The notes beneath the pieces were generated by a model. That model was given only the letters and a program-made list of their open reading frames with translations, did not search any database and had not been told where the DNA came from. DNA of 64,000 nucleotides from Panacagrimonas perspica (GTDB lineage Bacteria > Pseudomonadota > Gammaproteobacteria > Nevskiales > Nevskiaceae), in assembly GCF_004364935.1 (NCBI RefSeq), contig NZ_SOBT01000010.1:186001-250000 (forward strand), read 5' to 3'. The first letter of the stretch is position 1. Each line of letters begins with the position of its first letter. Below are positions 58,010 to 64,000 of this stretch, in pieces. A program made the translations under genes and the position numbers.

Positions 58010-59953
58010 GTGCCGGTTCACGTCTCGCGGCGTTCCGCGACCCTCCTCGGCTTCGTGTTCGCCGGCGCGGTCGCGTCGCCCGCCCTCGTGCGCGGCGAGG
58101 ACACGGCGCCCGTGCAACAGCAGGAACCGGTTCTCGACACGATCGTCGTCGAAGGCGTTCGCGCCAAGGTCGAGGGCGCCGGCGTTGTGCTCACGGTGCC
58201 GGTCGATCCGCTCGAGGCCACCGACCTCGCCGATCTGCTGTCCACACTGCCCGGTGTGCAGGTCCGATCCTCCGGCGGCCTGGGCAGCTACAGCGAGGCC
58301 AGCCTGCGCGGCAGCAGCGGGCGACAGGTGCGGATCCTGCTCGACGGGCTCCCGCTGGATGTCGGCGGCGGAGAAGCGACATCGCTGTCGCTGGTCAATC
58401 CGCTGCTGCTCGAGGAAGTGAAGGTCTACCAGGGACGCGTGCCGGTGAGCCTGGGCAGCGGCCTGGCCGGCAGCATCGATCTGCGCACGCGCCGCCAGCT
58501 CGCCGAACCGCTGGTGGGCACGCTGGGACTCGGCACGCTGGGCGAGCGGCAGGCGAGCGCGGGCGCGCAGTTGAGCGAGGACGTGCAACTGCTCGGCGGC
58601 TACCAGCATGCCGACAACGACTTTCGCTACGCGAATGCCTTCAAGCCTTTCGATCCGGACGATCCGGAACGCAAGGACAAGGAGAAACGTCGCAACGCCG
58701 GCACCGAGCAGACCTACGGCCTGTTGCGGTATCACGGCCCGCTGGTGTTCACGCTGCACGGCGTCGACGACGAACAGGAACTGCCGACGCGCCTGAACCG
58801 CGACACCACCCGCACCGAACTGCGCACGCGCTCGCTCGGCGCCTCGGTGACGACTCCCGCGGAATCCGCGTGGCAGGCGTCGCTGAGCCATCGCTATACC
58901 GCCGAGCGCTACCGCGATCCGGACAGCGAACTGGGCCTCGGTGGCGCGCAGGACACGCGCCAGCAATCGCGCGCCACGCGATTGGCCGTCGGCCACGACG
59001 TGGGTCCGGCGTTCGATCAGCTCCGGATCGAGCACCAGGAATTCCGCACGCGTGACGCCATCGGCGATACATCCGGACCTTCGGCACGACGCCTGTCGAT
59101 CGGCAACGGCATCGAGACCGGATGGGGCTCGCTGTGGCGCTTCGACGCGAGCCTCAACGCGGCGTGGTCGAATGACGAATCCCAGACGCAGGAAGACAAG
59201 TACTGGCAGGTGGAACCCGCGCTGGGCCTGACCCGTGCCGTCGGCGTCTGCATCGCCGCCGCCAACGTCGGCCATCGCAAGCGCCTGCCGACCTTCTTCG
59301 AACGCTACGGCGACCGCGGCCTGTTCAGAGGCAATCCGACGCTGGATCCGGAACGCTCCGCCTACGCCGACGCCGGCGCCCGCTGTGCGATGGAGAGCTG
59401 GGTGCGGCACGCGCAGCTCACGGTGTTCGGCCAGGACCTGCGCGACGCCATCAGCCCCACGTTCACGGCACAGGGCGTCGGCCGTTCGATCAATACCGAC
59501 AAGGCCGAGATCTTCGGCGTCGAGATGGCGGTGGGCGGCGGCGCAGAGGCCTGGTCCTGGGACCTCTCGGGCACCTGGCAACACACCGAAGATCGAAGCG
59601 ACACCCGGGCGACGCGCGGCAACGCGCTACCCGGCCGTTTCGAGAACCAGCTCAATGCGCGCCTCGAACGCCGTCTCGCGGGACTGACGTTCTTCTATGC
59701 CTTCCGCTTCGAGTCGGGCCAGTACTACGACAGCGCCCAGCTGCTTCGGGCCGACGTCATGCGCCGTCACGACGTCGGCGTGCGCGGCGCCCTCCGCCGT
59801 CTGGGCTGGAGCCTGCAGTGGCTCAACGTCGGCGACGACAACTTCGAACAGTTCAACGGCTTTCCGACACCGGGCGAACGCGTCCGGTTTTCTCTCACGT
59901 GGCCGGAGACGCGCCGGCCCGCATCGATCCCTGACTCAAGGAGCACTCCATGA
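58010..59953 (+). CDS. BtuB-like TonB-dependent cobalamin/corrinoid receptor
   Basis: 647 aa from GTG 58010 (AGGGA upstream), which gives a good signal peptide (VSRRSATLLGFVFAGAVASPALVRG). An in-frame GTG at 57926 right after AAAGGAG would add 28 residues. A TonB-box-like DTIVVEG precedes the plug (DLLSTLPGVQVRSSGGLG, SLRGSSGRQVRILLDGLPLD). The rest is a 22-strand-type barrel ending near VRFSLTW plus a tail of ~15 residues. The riboswitch upstream and the plug pattern support corrinoid uptake; BtuB of E. coli is 614 aa. The stop overlaps the next ATG (ATGA). Confidence 0.88.
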   Translation: MPVHVSRRSATLLGFVFAGAVASPALVRGEDTAPVQQQEPVLDTIVVEGVRAKVEGAGVVLTVPVDPLEATDLADLLSTLPGVQVRSSGGLGSYSEASLRGSSGRQVRILLDGLPLDVGGGEATSLSLVNPLLLEEVKVYQGRVPVSLGSGLAGSIDLRTRRQLAEPLVGTLGLGTLGERQASAGAQLSEDVQLLGGYQHADNDFRYANAFKPFDPDDPERKDKEKRRNAGTEQTYGLLRYHGPLVFTLHGVDDEQELPTRLNRDTTRTELRTRSLGASVTTPAESAWQASLSHRYTAERYRDPDSELGLGGAQDTRQQSRATRLAVGHDVGPAFDQLRIEHQEFRTRDAIGDTSGPSARRLSIGNGIETGWGSLWRFDASLNAAWSNDESQTQEDKYWQVEPALGLTRAVGVCIAAANVGHRKRLPTFFERYGDRGLFRGNPTLDPERSAYADAGARCAMESWVRHAQLTVFGQDLRDAISPTFTAQGVGRSINTDKAEIFGVEMAVGGGAEAWSWDLSGTWQHTEDRSDTRATRGNALPGRFENQLNARLERRLAGLTFFYAFRFESGQYYDSAQLLRADVMRRHDVGVRGALRRLGWSLQWLNVGDDNFEQFNGFPTPGERVRFSLTWPETRRPASIPDSRSTP

Positions 59954-61131
59954 AAAAACTGATCCCACTGGCCATCCTCGCCCTGACGCTGTCCGCTTGC
60001 GGCGGCGGCGGTAATGGCGGCGGCGATTCCGGACCGCTGAGCGCCGACGTGGCCGTCATCGCTGCGCGCGCACCGGACTACTCGTCCGGCGCGATTTCGC
60101 TGGTGAACACGGATGCTCCCTACGCGGGGCAGAACAATCTCAACGCATCGACGTCCGACATCTCGGTTCGCAGCGGCGGCGACCACTACTTCCGCCTCGA
60201 GAAGTTCGACACCAACCAGATCTCGCGCTACGAGGCCGCGACGCCCGGCGCCGCGACGTGGACCTACTCCACGCAGGACGCAACCGACACCGGCGACAGC
60301 AATCCCTACGATCTGATCATCGCCAGTCCGACCAAGGCCTATCTGCTGCGCTACGGCTCCGCGAAGATGTGGATCGTCAATCCGTCCGCGACGACCGAAG
60401 CCGCCTTCAAGACCGGCGAGATCGACCTGTCGGGCTATGACACGTTCGACGGCATTCCTGAAATGGCGGGCGGCATCATCCGCGGCGGCCGCCTGTACGT
60501 GGTGATGCAGCGTCTCGAGAACTTCAGCGCCACCAAGACCGGCTATGTCGCCGTGTTCGACGTGGCCACCGACGCCGAGATCACGACCGGCGCCGCCGGC
60601 GCCGCGCTCAAGGGCGTGGAATTGACGGTTCGCAACCCCGCCAATATCGCAGCCACGCCGGACGGCGACCTGCTGGTGTTCGCCACCGGCGCCTACAACT
60701 CCACGACCTTCGCGCCGCTCTACGACGGCGGCATCGAGCGCATCGACAGCACCACGTTCGCCAAGACGCTGATCCTGGACGACGGCACGCCCGCGGCGCA
60801 TCCCTATGGCCAGATCACCAATATGGCGATCGTCGACAACGGCCGCGGCTACTTCATCGGCAGCACCGGTTTTGCGGGCAACCAGACGGTGTACCGCTTC
60901 AACCCGGGCGCCGCCTCGACGCCGGTCGCCGTCACCGGTCTCACGGCCGGCCTGTACGGCGCGCTTGCCGTCTCGCCCAGCGGACAGCTCTTCGTCGGCC
61001 TCGACAACAGCGCGGCACCGGGCGTGGCCATCGCCGGCTTCTCGGGCGGCACGGAGACGATCATCACGCCCCGTGTCGACACGGTGCTGACGCCGATCAA
61101 CATCGACTTCGTCGTCGTCGACGCGCAGTAA
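59950..61131 (+). CDS. Lipoprotein, probable beta-propeller, partner of the BtuB-like receptor
   Basis: 393 aa. The signal peptide ends in lipobox LTLSAC (Cys ~17) followed by a Gly-rich linker (GGGGNGGG), so it is lipidated and probably at the outer membrane. The mature part has repeated units such as NIAATPDGDLLVFATG, NMAIVDNGRGYFIGS and GALAVSPSGQLFVGLDN, a pattern of beta-propeller blades (YncE-like). The ATG overlaps the receptor stop, so the two are made together under the cobalamin riboswitch. The layout recalls BtuG of Bacteroidetes, a B12-binding propeller lipoprotein next to BtuB. B12 binding is an inference. Confidence 0.85.
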   Translation: MKKLIPLAILALTLSACGGGGNGGGDSGPLSADVAVIAARAPDYSSGAISLVNTDAPYAGQNNLNASTSDISVRSGGDHYFRLEKFDTNQISRYEAATPGAATWTYSTQDATDTGDSNPYDLIIASPTKAYLLRYGSAKMWIVNPSATTEAAFKTGEIDLSGYDTFDGIPEMAGGIIRGGRLYVVMQRLENFSATKTGYVAVFDVATDAEITTGAAGAALKGVELTVRNPANIAATPDGDLLVFATGAYNSTTFAPLYDGGIERIDSTTFAKTLILDDGTPAAHPYGQITNMAIVDNGRGYFIGSTGFAGNQTVYRFNPGAASTPVAVTGLTAGLYGALAVSPSGQLFVGLDNSAAPGVAIAGFSGGTETIITPRVDTVLTPINIDFVVVDAQ

Positions 61132-61140
61132 GCGGGACAC

Positions 61141-61178
61141 AGAAAACGGAAAAGCCCGCGAGCGACCCGGCTCGCGGG
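61141..61178. terminator. Hairpin after the lipoprotein gene, with T-tract on the minus strand
   Basis: CCCGCGAGC (61155-61163) pairs with GCTCGCGGG (61170-61178), 24 bp after the stop. Read on the minus strand it is followed by CTTTTCCGTTTTCT, so it should also stop transcripts coming from yicC. Confidence 0.7.
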
Positions 61179-61370
61179 TCCTGTCCGTCGCCCGAGACCG
61201 CCCAACGCCCGCTCATCCCGAATCGCGCCACCGCAGCCTCATCGCGGTGGCGCTATTCGTGGGTCGCATCGCCCTCGCCGGCGAATGCAGGCGAGCCACC
61301 GCTGCACATCGTCGTCATCGAACGGCCCGCTACCATGCGAGTCGACGGGGTCAGAATCGACGGACGATCA

Positions 61371-61810
61371 GTGACGCGTCTTCTTTTCCATTCCTGTTGT
61401 CGTTCGTCTCGGCCGTCATGCTCGGCGCGGCAGCGCGCGCCGACGGCGCAGTGTCATCCGTGGCGATCGATGTTCCGCCTGATTTTCTGCTGCGGACGGG
61501 CCGGCGCAACGGAAGCGTGCCGCTACCGAACCAAGTACAGACGTCCGGCTATTTCGATCAAGCGGCGCGAACGGATAAATCTTGCCCCCGATCGCCTCGC
61601 TGCGCTATATGCGTTACTCGTCGCTCACACGGTGTTCGACACGTCCTTGAGCGTCCTCTCGGGTGCATCGGAGGCGGATGCACCGGGATAGAAATCACCG
61701 CGAATCGAATGCAGACCGAGATTCCTTGCGAGATTCCGTCAGAACGGGAAGCTCTAAAAAGCGAGATCGTGAAATCCGTCGAAGCGCTTCGGCCTGAGGA
61801 GAGACATTGA
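61371..61810 (+). pseudogene. Frame-shifted gene for a small exported protein
   Basis: A protein can be pieced together only by changing frame: a signal-like FPFLLSFVSAVMLGAAARA and DVPPDFLLRTGRRNGSVPLP in one frame, RRERINLAPDRLAALYALL and VAHTVFDTSLSVLSGASEAD in the next (from ~61560), then IEITANRMQTEIPCEIP and IVKSVEALRPEER back in the first (from ~61688). The centre resembles small exported proteins common in Xanthomonadales (LYALLVEH type). The two shifts compensate each other. It is decayed, or the sequence holds errors. The tract is also less GC-rich than its neighbours. Confidence 0.4.
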
Positions 61811-61918
61811 GGCGACTGCGAGCGGCCGTGCGGGTCAGGCGGCGGGGGCCCAACACCGAAATGTCCGTTAAAGCGGCTTTTGACATTGCCCAATACGCCA
61901 CGAGACCGCCGTGATGCC

Positions 61919-62785
61919 CTACTCTATATTCTGAACCTGCTCCCTCATCTGCTCGATCGTCACCTTCATCTCCACCGAGCAGCGTGTCAGCTCCGCGTCC
62001 TGCGATTTCGATGACAGCGTGTTGGCTTCGCGGTTGAGTTCCTGCATCAGGAAGTCGAGACGCCGGCCCACGGCCTCGTCGCGCTTGAACGAGCCGCGCA
62101 CTTCGACCAGGTGCGAGAGCAGGCGTGACATCTCTTCCTCGACGTCGAGACGCTGCAGCGCGATGACCATTTCCTGCTCGAGCCTTGCGGGATCGAGTTC
62201 GACGTTGAGCTCACGGGCACGGGCACGCAGACGCTCGATGCCCTGGCCACGCACTTCGGCGTAACGGGCCCGCACGATCGCCACGAGCTGCTCGATGGCG
62301 TCGCAACGCTCGACCAGGAAGGTCTCCAGCCGGCCGCCTTCACGGGCGCGACTCTCGTTGAACTCGCGCACGCACTGGTCGAACAGCTTGCGGGCGGCTT
62401 CGAGCAGGACCGAGAAGTCCGCCGACTGCTCGCGCAGCACGCCGGGGAACGACAGCAGACGCAGCGGATCGGCGCCCTGCAGCGGGCCCCATTCCTTGGC
62501 AACCGCCTCGAGCGCCTGTCGCAGGTCGCGCACGCGGTCCAGGTCCGGCTCGATCTGGCTGCCGCTGGCGGACTCGCGCGAGTAGCGCAGCGCCGCCTCG
62601 ATCTTGCCGCGGGCGATGCGGGCGGCGGCAAGCTGGCGCAGCTCGCCGTCGAGCGCACGGAAATCCTCCGGCGCCTTGATGCTGAAATCGAAATACCGAT
62701 GGTTGACCGAGCGCAGTTCCCAGCTCAGGCGGCCCCAGGGGCCCTGCGTCTCGACGCGGGCATAGCCCGTCATGCTGCGAATCAT
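61919..62785 (-). CDS. yicC: YicC family endoribonuclease-like protein
   Basis: 288 aa. The N-terminus MIRSMTGYARVETQGPWGRLSWELRSVNHRYFDF and the C-terminus FLMQELNREANTLSSKSQDAELTRCSVEMKVTIEQMREQVQNIE are the YicC hallmarks. YicC has been linked to RNA decay. In relatives it lies just upstream of gmk in the same direction; here the direction is kept, but 8.4 kb of other genes intervene. Confidence 0.95.
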   Translation of the reverse strand: MIRSMTGYARVETQGPWGRLSWELRSVNHRYFDFSIKAPEDFRALDGELRQLAAARIARGKIEAALRYSRESASGSQIEPDLDRVRDLRQALEAVAKEWGPLQGADPLRLLSFPGVLREQSADFSVLLEAARKLFDQCVREFNESRAREGGRLETFLVERCDAIEQLVAIVRARYAEVRGQGIERLRARARELNVELDPARLEQEMVIALQRLDVEEEMSRLLSHLVEVRGSFKRDEAVGRRLDFLMQELNREANTLSSKSQDAELTRCSVEMKVTIEQMREQVQNIE

Positions 62786-62853
62786 GTGATCTCTGTCTGG
62801 ACTATCGAATCGAAGGTTGGCGCAGCATGGCGCCTCCCGCCATCAAGCAACAG

Positions 62854-62878
62854 AAAGGGCGGCACGAGGCCGCCCTTT
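62854..62878 (-). terminator. Terminator after the H1-like gene
   Basis: AAAGGGCGGC (62854-62863) pairs with GCCGCCCTTT (62869-62878), between the stop of the H1-like gene and yicC. It looks bidirectional. Confidence 0.75.
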
Positions 62879-62947
62879 TGACTGCTGACACGCCGGGCGA
62901 TGGCCCGACGGGACCGGCGTACCCTGCCGGTCCTCGCATCAGGCCGC

Positions 62948-63475
62948 TCAGGTCGAGCTGGAGCCCGACTCGGACGAGGCCGGTGCCGGATCCGCCGCGG
63001 GCGTCATGGCTTCGGCAACCGCAGCCGGAAGCGGCAGCGAGTCGACGACCTTCTTCGCCGCAGCCTTGGCACGCTTCACCAGGCTCTTGGCGGTGGTCGC
63101 CACCTGGGTCTGCGCCTTGGCCACCGACTTCTTGGCCTTGGCGACGGACTTCTTGGCGGAGGTCTTGGCCTTCGACTGGGCGGCGCCGACCGACTTCTTC
63201 GCCTTGGCAACCGAACTCTTGGCAGACTTCTTCGCCTTGGCGACGGAGCCCTTTGCGGACTTCTTCACCTTGGCTACGGATTTCTTCGCCTTGCTCACGG
63301 TCTTCTTGACCGCGGCCTTGGCCTTGGCCTTCACCGCACGAGCCGGCTTCTTCGCTGCAACCTTCTTCCCCGACTTCTTCGCTGCGGACTTCTTCGCCGC
63401 AGGCTTCTTGGCAGCGACCTTCTTGGTCGCAGCCTTCTTGCCTGCTTTCTTTTTCGCTTTGGATTTCACCGCCAT
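62948..63475 (-). CDS. Histone H1-like lysine/alanine-rich protein (AlgP/HctB type)
   Basis: 175 aa; more than a quarter Lys. After MAVKSKAKKKAGKK the sequence is built from repeats of the kind KKSVAKAK, KKSAKGSVAK and AAKK (residues ~5-140), then a Ser/Pro/acidic tail (PLPAAVAEAMTPAADPAPASS). It resembles the eukaryotic H1 C-terminal domain and bacterial AlgP/AlgR3, which bind DNA. It is expected to compact or regulate DNA. The ATG at 63475 has AGGG upstream; a promoter is at 63554-63581. Repeat number likely varies between strains. Confidence 0.88.
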   Translation of the reverse strand: MAVKSKAKKKAGKKAATKKVAAKKPAAKKSAAKKSGKKVAAKKPARAVKAKAKAAVKKTVSKAKKSVAKVKKSAKGSVAKAKKSAKSSVAKAKKSVGAAQSKAKTSAKKSVAKAKKSVAKAQTQVATTAKSLVKRAKAAAKKVVDSLPLPAAVAEAMTPAADPAPASSESGSSST

Positions 63476-63553
63476 TTCCCTAGCCTCCACTGAAAATGCC
63501 ACACCTGCCCCATAGAAATTTCGTCGAAGAAAACATGCTCTTCGCGCTTCTGG

Positions 63554-63581
63554 ACTTTAGGCGCTTACGTATAAAAGTCAA
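63554..63581 (-). promoter_or_regulatory. Sigma-70-type promoter for the H1-like gene
   Basis: On the minus strand TTGACT (63581-63576) and TAAAGT (63559-63554) are 16 bp apart, ~75 bp upstream of the start codon. The short AT-rich tract stands out from its surroundings. Confidence 0.55.
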
Positions 63582-63594
63582 TCAGCGTCACGCG

Positions 63595-64000
63595 ATGTTT
63601 CGCGCGTTGCAGGTCGCCATGCTCAGCGTCGCGTGCACGTCGTGGACGTCCGCGCACGCGCAGAATCCCGCTGCACCTGAGCCGTGCGAGCGTCAGTGGC
63701 AACTGCTCGCCACGCACACGCACGATCCTCAGCATTTCACGCAAGGCCTGGTGATCTTCGAAGGACGGATGTTCGAGAGCGTGGGGCAGTACGGGCGTTC
63801 CGGCGTGCACGAGGTGAACCTTGCCGACGGCCGCGTGCTCCGATCGCAGGCCCTGCCCGCCAACGTTTTTGGCGAGGGCCTCGCGAAGATCGGCGACCGG
63901 CTGGTCCAGTTGAGCTGGCGCGAGAACACGGCGTACTTCTACGACCTGTCGCTCCAGCCCAAGGGGACGCTGCCCTATCCCGGCGAAGGCTGGGGCCTGA
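63595..64000 (+). CDS. Glutaminyl-peptide cyclotransferase, cut by the window edge
   Basis: 135 codons are visible. A signal peptide (FRALQVAMLSVACTSWTSAHAQ) is followed by WQLLATHTHDPQHFTQGLVIFEGRMFESVGQYGRSGVHEVNL, a clear match to the bacterial/plant-type glutaminyl cyclase family (five-bladed propeller). The enzyme forms N-terminal pyroglutamate on peptides in the periplasm. It is divergent from the H1-like gene. The 3' two thirds lie beyond the window. Confidence 0.9.
   Translation, partial: MFRALQVAMLSVACTSWTSAHAQNPAAPEPCERQWQLLATHTHDPQHFTQGLVIFEGRMFESVGQYGRSGVHEVNLADGRVLRSQALPANVFGEGLAKIGDRLVQLSWRENTAYFYDLSLQPKGTLPYPGEGWGL

Overview
The window is GC-rich (roughly two thirds G+C by eye), densely coded DNA from a chromosome of a Gammaproteobacterium. 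It most resembles the Lysobacterales (Xanthomonadales). The basis is the core gene content (prfC, mnmG, folE, recG, ubiA, rluD, bamD, hrpA, pyrF, pgk, gap, tkt, rpoZ, gmk, yicC), strong G/C third-position bias, many GTG and TTG starts, and a lysine-rich histone H1-like protein. No rRNA, tRNA, CRISPR array, integrase, transposase or prophage gene was recognised. Genus and species cannot be told from the sequence alone.

Layout. 1-12.9 kb: the 3'-truncated gene of a cyclase-domain/NTPase/TPR regulator, a DOPA-dioxygenase-like enzyme, release factor 3, an OmpA-family porin, an MFS exporter, a DUF898 protein with an M48 protease, and a MATE exporter. 12.7-20.7 kb: a possible 31-codon His/Pro-rich small gene, acylphosphatase, a short-chain dehydrogenase, an acyl-ACP desaturase, folE, an orphan ParB-like protein, a WYL regulator resembling BrxR/CapW, a YgjP-type metallopeptidase and mnmG. 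20.7-31.5 kb: two small lipoproteins, a PhzF-family protein, a YhhN membrane protein, a glutamine amidotransferase, a glycosyltransferase, terC-ridA-recG-ubiA, an esterase lipoprotein and rluD. 31.5-40.3 kb: bamD (with an unusual C-terminal tail), yceH, hrpA, pyrF, an EamA transporter and an unknown protein. 40.5-49 kb: a Tat-exported DUF1329 protein, the queuosine-precursor transporter gene yhhQ, a lemA/TPM/TPM set, an NADP-dependent oxidoreductase, pgk and a TIGR04222 membrane protein. 49-53.5 kb: gap, tkt, rpoZ and gmk. 53.5-61.9 kb: an accessory block with two overlapping LysR paralogues, a c-type cytochrome, a cobalt-type nitrile hydratase, and a cobalamin riboswitch that controls a BtuB-like receptor and an overlapping lipoprotein, followed by a decayed gene. 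61.9-64 kb: yicC, the H1-like gene and the start of a glutaminyl-peptide cyclotransferase gene.

Three things stand out. First, a REP-like palindromic family, most often a near-constant 67-bp inverted pair, occurs about sixteen times between genes. In five genes it supplies the TAG stop codon. One pair (8063-8500) is stretched apart and holds gene fragments. Second, the cobalamin riboswitch drives a receptor gene whose stop overlaps (ATGA) the start of a probable beta-propeller lipoprotein. This layout recalls the BtuB/BtuG pair of Bacteroidetes but is in a proteobacterial setting. Third, genes that are neighbours in relatives (yicC, gmk, rpoZ, spoT, ridA, recG) are scattered over 37 kb in both orientations, with spoT not seen and the accessory block sitting between yicC and gmk.
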